Shown here one piece after another: positions 46,801-55,249 of a stretch of 64,000 nucleotides of DNA. The number at the start of each line of letters is the position of its first letter. Positions within the stretch are counted from its first letter, which is position 1. A model generated the notes under the pieces. That model was not told the DNA's origin and searched no databases. It was given only the letters and a program-made list of their open reading frames with translations. The DNA is from Desulfovibrio sp. Marseille-P6017. Its GTDB lineage: Bacteria > Bacillota_A > Clostridia > Peptostreptococcales > Peptostreptococcaceae. The stretch is taken from NCBI GenBank assembly GCA_900604495.1, contig UWOR01000006.1, forward strand, positions 131,968-195,967. Direction: 5' to 3'. Made by a program: the position numbers and the translations under genes.

Positions 46801-47101
46801 ATAGGGGGGTCTCAATAGGAACCAATTCCCCATTCTCATTGAATGTATATTCATCTTTTGTTGCGTTTACTTTCCTATGTATCGCTACATGACAGTTTCT
46901 ACAAAGTAATACTAGATTATCTTCTCCTAATGTTATCTCTGGATTATCTATGTTCTTAGGACTTAACCATGTAACATGATGTACTTCTTCTCCAGGTTCT
47001 CCACATTTGTTACATAGCCCATGATACTTATTGAATATATATTCTCTGCATTGTTTCCATGCTTTACTTTTATAAAACTTTCTACTAAATTCTCGAGCCA
47101 T
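46799..47101 (-). CDS. HNH endonuclease of the packaging module
   Basis: The ~100-residue product from ATG 47101 has the zinc-supported HNH motif: CNKCGEPGEEVHHVTWLSP, NLVLLCRNCHVAIHRK. Such proteins act with the terminase in cos cutting in HK97-type phages. The gene precedes the small terminase gene. Confidence 0.92.
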   Translation of the reverse strand: MAREFSRKFYKSKAWKQCREYIFNKYHGLCNKCGEPGEEVHHVTWLSPKNIDNPEITLGEDNLVLLCRNCHVAIHRKVNATKDEYTFNENGELVPIETPL

Positions 47102-47333
47102 ACTCCACCTCATTTAGTGTTTTAAAACTGTACTAAAAAAGCCTAATATTTATACGAATATTATTATTTGTAATCCAGTTATCGTCTGTGTTTGTACCTT
47201 TTGAATCAATGGTTTTCTTAGGGAATACCATATTCATTTTGTAATTTTTCTTCTTATATATATCTTCATTTTGTAACCTTGAATAAATAATCACCAAATT
47301 ATAAGACATTCAAATGTAAAAAATAAAAAAATA

Positions 47334-47975
47334 TCATCTAATTAGTCTTCTTAATGCTTGACTATATTGATGATACTTATCGTTATCTAATCCTAAATAT
47401 AATTTTGTTTCTTCTATAGAGCTATGTCCTAACATTTCCTTTACTGCTATAATGTCACATCCATTTTCCATATATACTGTGTATGCATATGTTTTTCTCA
47501 TGCTATGTGCCGTTATATCATCCATATCAAAATATTCTGCTGCTTCTTTTAATACTGCTGTTACTCTATCTACTTTAATATGACTTTTGCCTTTCCTAGA
47601 AGGAAACATGTATTCATAATCTTTTTTATTTTTTATATATCTTTTTAACTCTTTTTCAACTTCTGGTAATATTTCAGCTGAACGTGGCTTTCTATTTCTT
47701 TCTCTTATATTTTTGCTATTTTTCTTCTTACCTTCCATAATTTCGAATTTCCCACGTCTCAACGCTTCTTTTACATCTCTAACCTTTAATTCAACTAAAT
47801 CTCCAGCTCTATACCCTGTTGTTATTCCTAATATAAAAAGTATATAGTTTCTTTCACTTTTATACCTTAAATAATCCTGGATATCAAAAACCCTTTTTAT
47901 ATCTTTTATTGGTCTTGAAGGTCTTTTTACTTTTTTCATTTTTAAAGCATTTTGAACCTCCTTTCTTCTTATCAA
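47334..47975 (-). CDS. Short tyrosine recombinase (XerD-like catalytic domain)
   Basis: The protein has 213 residues. The catalytic residues are visible: Arg I in GITTGYRAGDLVEL, Lys in the beta hairpin, HSMRKTYAY (His-x-x-Arg), GHSSIEETKLYL (His) and the final Tyr. Most of the N-terminal core-binding domain is missing, unlike normal integrases (~350 aa). The start may be TTG 47975 or ATG ~47939. It lies by the packaging genes rather than at the prophage end, so multimer resolution of the episome is a likely role. Confidence 0.88.
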   Translation of the reverse strand: MIRRKEVQNALKMKKVKRPSRPIKDIKRVFDIQDYLRYKSERNYILFILGITTGYRAGDLVELKVRDVKEALRRGKFEIMEGKKKNSKNIRERNRKPRSAEILPEVEKELKRYIKNKKDYEYMFPSRKGKSHIKVDRVTAVLKEAAEYFDMDDITAHSMRKTYAYTVYMENGCDIIAVKEMLGHSSIEETKLYLGLDNDKYHQYSQALRRLIR

Positions 47976-48075
47976 AATTAGGTTTCTTTCTCATTTCTTT
48001 GTCAATCTCTCTTAAGTGTCTATCTTCTAATTCATGGATCATACTAATTTCGCTTGCATCTTTCCATACTTTCAT
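47884..48075 (-). CDS. Small basic protein upstream of the recombinase (63 aa)
   Basis: The ATG at 48075 follows AAGGAGAAG. The product is helical and Lys-rich (VWKDASEISMIHELEDRHLR, then a basic tail) and overlaps the recombinase start by ~90 bp in another frame. It may be an accessory DNA-binding or regulatory peptide. Confidence 0.55.
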   Translation of the reverse strand: MKVWKDASEISMIHELEDRHLREIDKEMRKKPNFDKKKGGSKCFKNEKSKKTFKTNKRYKKGF

Positions 48076-48095
48076 AGAACTTCTCCTTAAACGGC

Positions 48096-48129
48096 AAAAT
48101 ACCATCCCTGGAGTTGAGATGGTATTTTT
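48096..48129. terminator. Terminator upstream of the recombinase operon
   Basis: AAAATACCATC and GATGGTATTTTT form the stem with an 11-nt loop. It separates early transcription (from the right) from the recombinase and late genes. The stretch 48130-48307 contains no supported gene and may hold the late promoter. Confidence 0.8.
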
Positions 48130-48307
48130 ATTCACTTTGACTTTTTTAATTTTGCTAATTTTTGTCGATAATGTCTATAGCCTAATACGTTGTTGAAATA
48201 TTAATTTTTGTTCTAACTTTTATATCTTTCTACTCTACAATAGTAACACTGTTTTTATAACAAGTGCTTAACTACTTTTTAACATTTTCATAACACTTTC
48301 ATAACAT

Positions 48308-48766
48308 TTATGCAATTTCAATGCTCCCGTACTGATATTCTGCTATTTTTTTTATAGCAGAGTCATGCCATCTTTTAATTGTCATGTGTGAGTAGTGCAT
48401 ATCTTTTGCAATCTTTTCATAAGAATTACGCTTGCACTCAACAGATAAATATCGTCTATTTATTACTTCATATTCATTGTCATTTAATACATTTAAAGAT
48501 GCCTTATATTTATTTAATCTATAATTAATATAATCTAAATTACTTTCTAAAGTGTTAAGTCTGGTTTCATCTCTTGCTAATATATCATCTAATGTAACTA
48601 CATCACTCGATCTTGATGTTAGGCTAAATCCTGATGATTTATATGAGTTTAACTTTTCTTTTAGTACTTTTATTTCAAGTTCCCAAGATCTAACTTTACT
48701 TAAATCTTTTTTTAGTTTTTCAAGTTCCTTTTCTACTTTTTTTATATAAACTAATTCAATACTCAT
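48308..48766 (-). CDS. Phage late-gene regulator, sigma-70 region-4-like (ArpU/RinA type)
   Basis: The 152-residue protein has a long coiled-coil N-terminus and a C-terminal helix-turn-helix resembling sigma region 4 (YEKIAKDMHYSHMTIKRWHDSAIKKI). Such proteins activate late genes at the end of the early region, which fits its place just before the terminase block. Confidence 0.82.
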   Translation of the reverse strand: MSIELVYIKKVEKELEKLKKDLSKVRSWELEIKVLKEKLNSYKSSGFSLTSRSSDVVTLDDILARDETRLNTLESNLDYINYRLNKYKASLNVLNDNEYEVINRRYLSVECKRNSYEKIAKDMHYSHMTIKRWHDSAIKKIAEYQYGSIEIA

Positions 48767-48770
48767 AAGA

Positions 48771-49406
48771 TCACCTTCTAGTCTTAAAATTATATTCTAT
48801 TATTTCATCTTCTTCATCATATCTATTTTTTTGCTTTCTCTGCTTTCTCTTGCTTTTTTGTTCTGCTCTCAACCTTTTTTCTTCTTCTAGTCTTTTTAGA
48901 TTTTCTTGCCTTTGTTCTTCCTTTTCTTTAGATAAGAAACAATATGGACAGTTCTTTTCCCTATCTGCTCGCGGCATTAAACAATCTTCAAATATATCAT
49001 ATAGGCTACAAGTAGCAAAGCTGTCGGTACAATCTTCACAAACTGCTTTCATTGCAAGTAATGCCACCTTTTTAAATTTACTTCTTCCTATTTTAACTAT
49101 TTCTAATTCTTTTTCATAAGTTCCCATAACTCTTTGTTTCATCCATTCATCTACAAATATTATAGGCTTCTCTGATGCTTTAATAGTTCTCTTGGAAAGT
49201 TTTTCTTGTTCTTTATTATCTAATCTATCCCTAACTCCTGTCAGAAACTTTTGAGCGTATGTAATTGAGGTTCTAAGATACTTTGCCTCATTCTTGGTCA
49301 TATTACTTCTACTTGTCCAGCTTTCAACGATCTTCTCACTTGTATCTGCTAAGTGATATACAAATAATATATCTAGCATTTCATTAGAATTTAAATATTT
49401 TTTCAT
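48771..49406 (-). CDS. Conserved phage protein with Cys cluster (211 aa)
   Basis: It resembles the DUF5651-type proteins of clostridial phages. Helical N-terminus; a CEDCTDSFATCSLYDIFEDC and CPYC set (~122-160) may bind metal; the C-terminal ~50 residues are very charged (KEEQRQENLKRLEEEKRLR). Function unknown. Confidence 0.7.
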   Translation of the reverse strand: MKKYLNSNEMLDILFVYHLADTSEKIVESWTSRSNMTKNEAKYLRTSITYAQKFLTGVRDRLDNKEQEKLSKRTIKASEKPIIFVDEWMKQRVMGTYEKELEIVKIGRSKFKKVALLAMKAVCEDCTDSFATCSLYDIFEDCLMPRADREKNCPYCFLSKEKEEQRQENLKRLEEEKRLRAEQKSKRKQRKQKNRYDEEDEIIEYNFKTRR

Positions 49407-49420
49407 GTGTTATTCCACCA

Positions 49421-49681
49421 TTAAATTATTTTTATTCTGCCTTCATATTTTTTATATACATGTTCCATTTCTTCCGTAAACTCTTTTTTAAGCTCTTCTT
49501 CCTCTAAAACGTTAAATTTATTAAATGTCTTCTTAAACTTATTTTCATATTTTGCTCTTAACCTAAGTAGTATCATATCTCCTTGAGCATGAATTTCTGA
49601 ATTTATAAAAATAAAATTATGTAAAACAGATAGATCCCTTATGCTATCTGAGTATACTTCTCCAATTTTAACTATTTCCAT
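49421..49681 (-). CDS. Small phage protein (86 aa)
   Basis: A mixed alpha/beta start (EIVKIGEVYSDSIRDLSVLH) is followed by a charged coiled-coil tail. It lies 15 bp upstream of the Cys-cluster gene in the early operon. Not recognised. Confidence 0.6.
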   Translation of the reverse strand: MEIVKIGEVYSDSIRDLSVLHNFIFINSEIHAQGDMILLRLRAKYENKFKKTFNKFNVLEEEELKKEFTEEMEHVYKKYEGRIKII

Positions 49682-49701
49682 ATTGTTTCACCTTATTAAA
49701 A

Positions 49702-49896
49702 TTATTGTTTTAATTGTTCGACTATTAATCTGTATCCATTAAATTCAAACATCTCTTGAATAGTTTCAGTCATGGCTTTGTAATCTTCTCCAAATACATC
49801 CATTAGGTCTGTTTTATTTTCTATTAATTTATCTATAACTTCTATTGGATTCATATAAAATCTACTTTTTTCGTTTAAATACCAGTCATGGTGCAA
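49702..49896 (-). CDS. Small acidic phage protein (~50-64 aa)
   Basis: The body is MNPIEVIDKLIENKTDLMDVF...; ATG 49854 is the likelier start, but a TTG at 49896 gives a longer form. Neither has a strong ribosome site. Not recognised. Confidence 0.5.
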   Translation of the reverse strand: MHHDWYLNEKSRFYMNPIEVIDKLIENKTDLMDVFGEDYKAMTETIQEMFEFNGYRLIVEQLKQ

Positions 49897-49947
49897 GGTG
49901 TAGTCTGCTGGTATTGGTTAGGTGCTACACTACCTAAAATATGTTTT

Positions 49948-50106
49948 TTATTTACTTAAACATCTCAATTTATATCTCTTTGATTGAACTTTTAAGTCAT
50001 GTCTTTTATGAAAAAGCTTATAACTTTCAAACTTCATTCTTGTAGATATCACTTCATGTCTATTTCCGTCTTTATCTTTAATCGAACTTATCAGTCTATG
50101 AACCAT
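49948..50106 (-). CDS. Small basic phage protein (52 aa)
   Basis: ATG 50106 follows GGTGGTGGAGATTA, a strong site. The product MVHRLISSIKDKDGNRHEVI... is basic throughout. It is too short for default ORF calling but has operon-like spacing to its neighbours. Confidence 0.6.
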   Translation of the reverse strand: MVHRLISSIKDKDGNRHEVISTRMKFESYKLFHKRHDLKVQSKRYKLRCLSK

Positions 50107-50128
50107 TAATCTCCACCACCTAATCTAA

Positions 50129-50317
50129 TTAAATATTATTCAGCCAATCCCCATGCTCTTTTTCTAACCACTTAATATAGCCATTTTGAGCATTAATTAC
50201 CGCTAAAGCTTCATCTAGCATTTGAGGACTAACATAATCATCATTTTCCATGTGTGCATATAATTTTTCTTTACATTTTTTTATATCATTTCTATAATCT
50301 AAAGGTCTTTTTTTCAT
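50129..50317 (-). CDS. Small phage protein (62 aa)
   Basis: From ATG 50317 (GAGGAG site), helical MKKRPLDYRNDIKKCKEKLY... ending EKEHGDWLNNI. Not recognised. It overlaps nothing and follows the deoxyribosyltransferase-like gene. Confidence 0.6.
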   Translation of the reverse strand: MKKRPLDYRNDIKKCKEKLYAHMENDDYVSPQMLDEALAVINAQNGYIKWLEKEHGDWLNNI

Positions 50318-50336
50318 CACTAAAAACTCCTCTTTT

Positions 50337-50768
50337 CTACGCATTTAAGTATTCTGCAACATCTTCTAATGTTCTAAAATACTTTCCTCCATTTTTTCTC
50401 ACCATCTTACCCACTTGCTCCAAAGACTTTAATTGTCCTTTGTTAAAGTATATATGTGTTGATGTTCCAATTGCTGTCGTATAATTCAATGCTGGGTTTA
50501 CATCTTCTTTTAAGACACAAAATACTGTTCTTTCTGGCCTTTTATTACTATCATCAACTACTTCTGCTATGCTATATACTCCTGTCATTCTAGGGGTTAT
50601 TACATATAAGCAATAATCACATGTTTCTCTTTGTCTTATTTCTTCTTTCATGCGCTCCTCTGTCCAATCATCTACAACTGGATTAAAATAATCTATCTCT
50701 AATAACTCTATTAATTCTTCTCTCCAAGTACTTCCATTACAAGTTCCACCTAAAAATACTTTTTTCAT
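50337..50768 (-). CDS. Nucleoside 2-deoxyribosyltransferase-like protein
   Basis: The 143-residue product starts KKVFLGGTCNGSTWREELI and contains RETCDYCLYVITPRMTGVYSIAEVVDDS, the nucleotide-binding and catalytic Glu region of this fold. It could salvage or modify deoxynucleotides during phage growth. Single gene of this kind in the element. Confidence 0.82.
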   Translation of the reverse strand: MKKVFLGGTCNGSTWREELIELLEIDYFNPVVDDWTEERMKEEIRQRETCDYCLYVITPRMTGVYSIAEVVDDSNKRPERTVFCVLKEDVNPALNYTTAIGTSTHIYFNKGQLKSLEQVGKMVRKNGGKYFRTLEDVAEYLNA

Positions 50769-50789
50769 AATCTCCTCCTCTTAAAATAA

Positions 50790-50921
50790 TTATTCATATT
50801 TAATATAGTATGCTATTTTTTCAGAAATACATAGATAGCAATCTTTGCCTATGCAATCTAGGTTTTTGCCATTACATTTTATAATATCATATATAAATCT
50901 TATTATTTCTTGTTTATTCAT
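50790..50921 (-). CDS. Small Cys-motif phage protein (43 aa)
   Basis: ATG 50921 follows AGAGGAGAA. The product contains CNGKNLDCIGKDCYLC, four cysteines with zinc-finger-like spacing. Many clostridial phages carry such short Cys peptides; role unknown. Confidence 0.6.
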   Translation of the reverse strand: MNKQEIIRFIYDIIKCNGKNLDCIGKDCYLCISEKIAYYIKYE

Positions 50922-50946
50922 AACTTCTCCTCTTAAACCCTATCTT

Positions 50947-51339
50947 TCAACCTAATAACTCTGGATTTTCAAATTTATTTCCTATAACCTCATATTCATT
51001 TTCAAGAAGATTGGCAAAGGGTATTTGAGTTCCTTTGGTCATACCCTCTATTCCCCACATTCCGTACTTAATTCTTACTTCTCTGATTATTGTTCCTACG
51101 ATACTATGTGAATATTTAATAATATCACCTTCACATATTTCTTTCCCGTTCTTATCTTTAAGACCTGTGTATTGACCTATTGAATCTTCTTCAACCAAAT
51201 AGTCTCCATATGGACTTAATAAATGAACTGAACTCGTTCCATCTGTATAATTGATTTTTGATACTCCATACCCATTAGTAATCCATTGAGAACCTATTAG
51301 TTTTTCTTTTGAATATCCTCTAAACTTTATTTCTCTCAT
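50947..51339 (-). CDS. YopX-family protein (copy 1)
   Basis: About 130 residues from ATG 51339 (GGTGGAGAT site). It starts REIKFRGYS, with QYTGLKDKNGKEICEGDII and a VIGNKFENPELL end, the standard YopX layout. The related copy at 51700 shares these landmarks. Function of the family is unknown. A 110-bp gap to its right holds only a decayed coding tail (VARVKMNQINVRK). Confidence 0.88.
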   Translation of the reverse strand: MREIKFRGYSKEKLIGSQWITNGYGVSKINYTDGTSSVHLLSPYGDYLVEEDSIGQYTGLKDKNGKEICEGDIIKYSHSIVGTIIREVRIKYGMWGIEGMTKGTQIPFANLLENEYEVIGNKFENPELLG

Positions 51340-51472
51340 AATCTCCACCACCTATTTTCTAACATTAATCTGATTCATTTTAACTCTAGCAACTTTTCCT
51401 GGTCCTTTATTATCATATGAGAATAGAGTTATAATACTCTACCCTTATAAACTAAAATTATTGTTTTGTTTG

Positions 51473-51685
51473 CTACTCTTCTGTAGCTTCTAAATATTCT
51501 TCTTCTGATATTTCAATTATTTCAACATCATTTGAATACTTAGTCACATAGAATTTATTTTTTGCTATTTCAACCGGGTTATCGTATTTATCATTAACAG
51601 CTATATGCATATAACCCTCTGAACCTTCTCCACCGAATAATTCATCATTTAATACTTTGAAATAATACTTATACCTCTTACCCAT
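51473..51685 (-). CDS. Small phage protein (70 aa)
   Basis: MGKRYKYYFKVLNDELFGGEG... with the acidic end SEEEYLEATEE. Ribosome site GGGAGGCT. Lies between the two YopX genes. Not recognised. Confidence 0.6.
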   Translation of the reverse strand: MGKRYKYYFKVLNDELFGGEGSEGYMHIAVNDKYDNPVEIAKNKFYVTKYSNDVEIIEISEEEYLEATEE

Positions 51686-51699
51686 AGAAAGCCTCCCTT

Positions 51700-52110
51700 T
51701 TAACCTAATAACTCCGAATTCTCATATATATTTCCTATTACCTTTATATCATCAAAAGAGCATTCCTCTAAGAAATGTACGTTACCATTTTCAAATTTAA
51801 GTTTTCGAATCTTAAATGAACCCTTATTATAAAGAACTTCAAATTTACCATAAGTCCCGTAATCTAAAATATCACCTTCATAAATCTCTTTTCCGTTCTT
51901 ATCTTTTAATCCTGTATATTGCATTAATACTAAATCTTCATCTTCAGTTGGTAAAAACAATCCCATTTGTATATTCGTTGATTCTGGAACTTTTACTTTT
52001 AACTTTTCATTGCATATATCTACCATTTCCGCTGTAGCTATTTGTAACATATCATAATCAAACATGATATTAAACGACTTGCTATACGCTCTAAATTTAA
52101 TTTTTCTCAT
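51700..52110 (-). CDS. YopX-family protein (copy 2)
   Basis: The 136-residue product starts RKIKFRAYS and has QYTGLKDKNGKEIYEGDIL and VIGNIYENSELL. It is clearly paralogous to the 50947 copy, with a different mid-section, suggesting an old duplication or two acquisitions. Confidence 0.88.
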   Translation of the reverse strand: MRKIKFRAYSKSFNIMFDYDMLQIATAEMVDICNEKLKVKVPESTNIQMGLFLPTEDEDLVLMQYTGLKDKNGKEIYEGDILDYGTYGKFEVLYNKGSFKIRKLKFENGNVHFLEECSFDDIKVIGNIYENSELLG

Positions 52111-52119
52111 AGTACCCTC

Positions 52120-52443
52120 CTATAGTATATCTGTTAGAACATCTTCAATTTCATCTAAAATATCTTCAACTTCATATCCATCATCTTCTAGAATCGTCTC
52201 TATTAAAAATGTGTTATTAAGTCTTTTATATATCATTTTTGCTATGTTTTTGTGGTCATATCCTTTAACTTTTATATCATCTATTTTGACTATTTTCCCG
52301 CTTCCTGCACCATTTACTAGATGTAAAAATCCTGTACTATCTAAGAATCCCTTATCACCTTTTTTAACAGTTTTGACCTTATCACTAACTATCGTATTTA
52401 TTTTAAAATCATTTTTTACTATTATCTCTTGTCCTATTTTCAT
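52120..52443 (-). CDS. Phage protein with KOW/SH3-like start (107 aa)
   Basis: From ATG 52443 (GGTGGTGGAGAT site). KTVKKGDKGFLDSTGFLHLV looks like a small beta-barrel; the C-terminus is acidic (EVEDILDEIEDVL). Not assigned. Confidence 0.6.
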   Translation of the reverse strand: MKIGQEIIVKNDFKINTIVSDKVKTVKKGDKGFLDSTGFLHLVNGAGSGKIVKIDDIKVKGYDHKNIAKMIYKRLNNTFLIETILEDDGYEVEDILDEIEDVLTDIL

Positions 52444-52521
52444 AATCTCCACCACCTAAATACTTTTTTTGCACTGGATCATATTGTTAGCTTCAACAGT
52501 ATGATCCTTATATATTTTTAT

Positions 52522-52743
52522 TTATTTTTCATCTTCCTCGATATTTATTGAAATACAAGCAATCTCACTTTTAATAAAGTAATGAATACTATTTCCCCCC
52601 TCCATACAAAACGCATTTTCATTTGAAGTTATAAATCTAGAAAATTTATTATGTAATTCTTTTTTATTTTTAACATCTTCCCATATATGCTTACTCGAAT
52701 GAACATATCCATTTTTAAAAACTATTTTTAATGTAAATTTCAT
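52522..52743 (-). CDS. Small phage protein (73 aa)
   Basis: From ATG 52743 (AGGTGGAGAT site); MKFTLKIVFKNGYVHSSKHI... to SINIEEDEK, a small alpha/beta protein. Not recognised. Confidence 0.6.
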   Translation of the reverse strand: MKFTLKIVFKNGYVHSSKHIWEDVKNKKELHNKFSRFITSNENAFCMEGGNSIHYFIKSEIACISINIEEDEK

Positions 52744-52755
52744 AATCTCCACCTT

Positions 52756-53055
52756 CTATTTAAATTCATCACCTGTTGCATAAAAATAACTTTTATCTTT
52801 ATATCTAAGTTTTCTTTCAAATTCTTTGCTAGTACTTATAACTAATAAATCTTTTATTTCTTCATCTTGTTCCTCAAATACCTCTAACGCTGCATCCCTT
52901 GTAACTGTTATATTAAACTCATGATCTTTCTCTATGATGCTTCTTAGAAGTTCTGTTGCAACATAAAACTTATCTTGTATCTCTTTATTTTTAAATTCTT
53001 GATTCTTAGGAAACTCTATAATATTTCCTAAAAGTTTTAATTGCTCCGTTTTAAT
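52756..53055 (-). CDS. Acidic phage protein with an ATT start (99 aa)
   Basis: The frame KTEQLKLLGNIIEFPKNQEF to FYATGDEFK is open from an in-frame TAA at 53061-53059 to the stop at 52756, yet it has no ATG, GTG or TTG near its start. AAGAGGAG lies 9 nt before an ATT codon at 53055, and operon spacing supports it. The start is either non-canonical ATT or a mutated ATG. Confidence 0.6.
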   Translation of the reverse strand: MKTEQLKLLGNIIEFPKNQEFKNKEIQDKFYVATELLRSIIEKDHEFNITVTRDAALEVFEEQDEEIKDLLVISTSKEFERKLRYKDKSYFYATGDEFK

Positions 53056-53109
53056 AAATTAAAACTCCTCTTTTCTTTACTATCGGACCAAATAATATGG
53101 CCCGATAAA

Positions 53110-53901
53110 TTATTGTTCATATTCAAATATATATTTTCCACCAACTATATTAGTTTTCCATACTTTATTTAGACTATCTGATACAGCTTGTTTACTAACT
53201 GGTAAATTAGCTTCTACATGCCTTGTTGACTTAAAGTAATCTATTATATCCCCTGTCTCTGCATCTATTGCTACTATAATTCTTCCTCCTTTAGACTTAT
53301 GAGCAGTTTTCTTCGCAAGATCTTCTCTATCTAAAAATTCTAAATTTGCATGATAGTTGTCATATACTAATCCATTTTTATGATATACAACTAAGTCCTC
53401 AAACTTTTTATTCTTATATTTAATCGGCTTGCTTTCACTAGTAAATCCATATCCATCATAAAATATTTCTACAAAGTGATAAGCTACTATCCTACTAACA
53501 GAGTATTCCTTATAAACTTCTTTAAATTTAACTTTTATAAACTGCTTATTTTTATTTACATTAACTTTTCTTGTTTGATAATAAGGCATTATAAACTTTC
53601 CATTTGGAGAGTTCTTGTATATTCGCTTAAACCTTCCATAATTACTAACTAAGAATTTATCATCAGAACCTTCTATAACCTTCCATACCTCATTTTTGAA
53701 TACTTCTTTCTCATATAACTTTTTTAGTTCCTTTACATCTACACTTTCATCTACGATATACCACTTCTTTACTTTTTCTAAAGTGTTAATATCTCTACTT
53801 AAATCAATTTCTTTTTTCTTTAATAATTTTGATATTTTCTCTAACGTTGTTTCTGTTTTTAAGTTGTATCTAGCATCATACAAATATAACAACGTACTCA
53901 C
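53110..53901 (-). CDS. NUMOD4/IENR1-type homing-endonuclease-like protein
   Basis: The protein has 263 residues. Residues ~72-100 match NUMOD4 (EVWKVIEGSDDKFLVSNYGR). A degenerate HNH-like block (DLVVYHKNGLVYDNYHANLEFL, ~160-182) has Tyr-His rather than the usual NHxDG. The C-terminus (~205-262) is a IENR1/NUMOD1-type DNA-binding repeat (IDAETGDIIDYF, AVSDSLNK). It may be a free-standing homing nuclease or a domesticated DNA-binding protein. Confidence 0.75.
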   Translation of the reverse strand: MSTLLYLYDARYNLKTETTLEKISKLLKKKEIDLSRDINTLEKVKKWYIVDESVDVKELKKLYEKEVFKNEVWKVIEGSDDKFLVSNYGRFKRIYKNSPNGKFIMPYYQTRKVNVNKNKQFIKVKFKEVYKEYSVSRIVAYHFVEIFYDGYGFTSESKPIKYKNKKFEDLVVYHKNGLVYDNYHANLEFLDREDLAKKTAHKSKGGRIIVAIDAETGDIIDYFKSTRHVEANLPVSKQAVSDSLNKVWKTNIVGGKYIFEYEQ

Positions 53902-54004
53902 CCCTCCAAACTAAACCTACCTTTTATCCCCATAAATTAATCCTAGTGCAACTAAGTAGATACTTAGTATTGATTAATATATTTAGTTATTTTCTACGAG
54001 GAAT

Positions 54005-54178
54005 TTATTTTCTATCTATATCTTTTAAATATACTTCAAGTTCTTTTTTACTTAATTTATATTTCTTAACTTCATTGCAATATTCACTTTTATATGTACC
54101 TTTTAATGTTGTTCTTGCATGTCCCCAATTTGATAAATTAGGATTATCTTGTGTAATAAAATTTTCTGTTAACTTCAT
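54005..54178 (-). CDS. Small phage protein (57 aa)
   Basis: ATG 54178 behind TTGGGAGAG. MKLTENFITQDNPNLSNWGH...; basic C-terminus. It overlaps by a few bases the end of the zinc-ribbon gene. Not recognised. Confidence 0.55.
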   Translation of the reverse strand: MKLTENFITQDNPNLSNWGHARTTLKGTYKSEYCNEVKKYKLSKKELEVYLKDIDRK

Positions 54179-54179
54179 A

Positions 54180-54338
54180 TTACTCTCCCAAATCTAAGTT
54201 TAAAGGTGTAAAAGTATGAGACCCACATTTGCATGTATAGTTCCCATCTACTGAATCTATATATATCTCATACTTTTCTATTCCACAATACCCACATCTA
54301 AGTTTTAAACATTCGAATAAATTAACTAAATTATCCAT
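54180..54338 (-). CDS. Small zinc-ribbon protein (52 aa)
   Basis: Two CxxC pairs (LRCGYCG and YTCKCGSHT) ~23 residues apart form a rubredoxin-like zinc ribbon. ATG 54338 follows GAGGGGAA and abuts the preceding stop. Likely DNA- or protein-binding. Confidence 0.65.
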   Translation of the reverse strand: MDNLVNLFECLKLRCGYCGIEKYEIYIDSVDGNYTCKCGSHTFTPLNLDLGE

Positions 54339-54431
54339 CTATTTCCCCTCTTTATTAAAAAAATTTACAATCCCTGTGTAAATAATCAATATCACAAATA
54401 TAATTACTCCTGTAATTTGATTATTGTCCAT
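54339..54431 (-). CDS. Single-span membrane peptide (30 aa)
   Basis: ATG 54431 lies inside the last codons of the coiled-coil gene (stop 54421), so it is translationally coupled. The peptide is one hydrophobic helix (ITGVIIFVILIIYTGIVNFF) with a short charged tail. Confidence 0.5.
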   Translation of the reverse strand: MDNNQITGVIIFVILIIYTGIVNFFNKEGK

Positions 54432-54792
54432 ATGCCATCTTCCTCATTTTATAGTCTAAAATACTAGATTCACATTTCTTTTTAACTCTTATCTTTTTAG
54501 TTCTTTTAGCTATTCTTTCTAATCTATTTATTTCTTTATCTGCATCACAATGTAATAAATTTTTCAAAATAAATACTTGTTTTTTTAGTTCTTTGACTTG
54601 TTTTTCTAAATCTTCAATGATCTTGCTATGCTCTTCGTTTATTTCTTCTATCTCTGCTAGTAAATTTTCTTTTTCTAAATTTAAGCTATTAATCTCAACC
54701 TCTTTACACGCTCTTAATGTTTTATAATCTTTATTAAGTTTATTTTTAATTTCTTCTACTTCTTTTTCACTGTAAAATCCTAAAAAACTCAT
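54421..54792 (-). CDS. Coiled-coil phage protein (123 aa)
   Basis: Residues ~8-75 form a continuous charged coiled coil (heptads in SLNLEKENLLAEIEEINEEH), followed by a basic tail (RIAKRTKKIRVKKK). A DNA-compacting or scaffold role is possible; no family is recognised. Confidence 0.65.
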   Translation of the reverse strand: MSFLGFYSEKEVEEIKNKLNKDYKTLRACKEVEINSLNLEKENLLAEIEEINEEHSKIIEDLEKQVKELKKQVFILKNLLHCDADKEINRLERIAKRTKKIRVKKKCESSILDYKMRKMAYGQ

Positions 54793-54868
54793 TTTTCTAC
54801 TCCTTTATTTATTTTTCTCTACTGGGTAATTCCTGGAGATATTATTATTCTTCAGATACTTATATTCA

Positions 54869-55249
54869 CTATAAAAACGGAATGTCTGTATCATCTATTT
54901 CATCGAACTCTTTCTTATTCTCATTAATTTTATTTCTGTTATCTAAGAATGTACAATTTTTAGCAGCAACTTTTGTAAATGACATAATCTTATTATCTTT
55001 TGTATAATTATCTACTCTTAATGATCCACTAAGAGATACTAAGCTCCCCTTTACTAAGTGCTGAGCGCATGCCTCAGCTTTTTTCCCCATAATTTCAACT
55101 GGTATAAAATCTGTTTCTCTTGAACCATCATTCTTTATATAATCTCGATCAACAGCAACAGTAAAACTTGCTACTGCAGTTCCTGTTCCTGGTATGTATC
55201 TAAGTTCCGGTTGTTTTGTTAATCTACCTACAATTGATATATTGTTCAT
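54869..55249 (-). CDS. ssb: Single-stranded DNA-binding protein
   Basis: The 126-residue OB-fold protein (NNISIVGRLTKQPELRYIPG, FIPVEIMGKKAEACAQHL) ends in the acidic tip DDTDIPFL, which recruits replication partners in bacterial SSBs. It supports phage replication with the DnaD and DnaC-like genes just upstream. Confidence 0.95.
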   Translation of the reverse strand: MNNISIVGRLTKQPELRYIPGTGTAVASFTVAVDRDYIKNDGSRETDFIPVEIMGKKAEACAQHLVKGSLVSLSGSLRVDNYTKDNKIMSFTKVAAKNCTFLDNRNKINENKKEFDEIDDTDIPFL

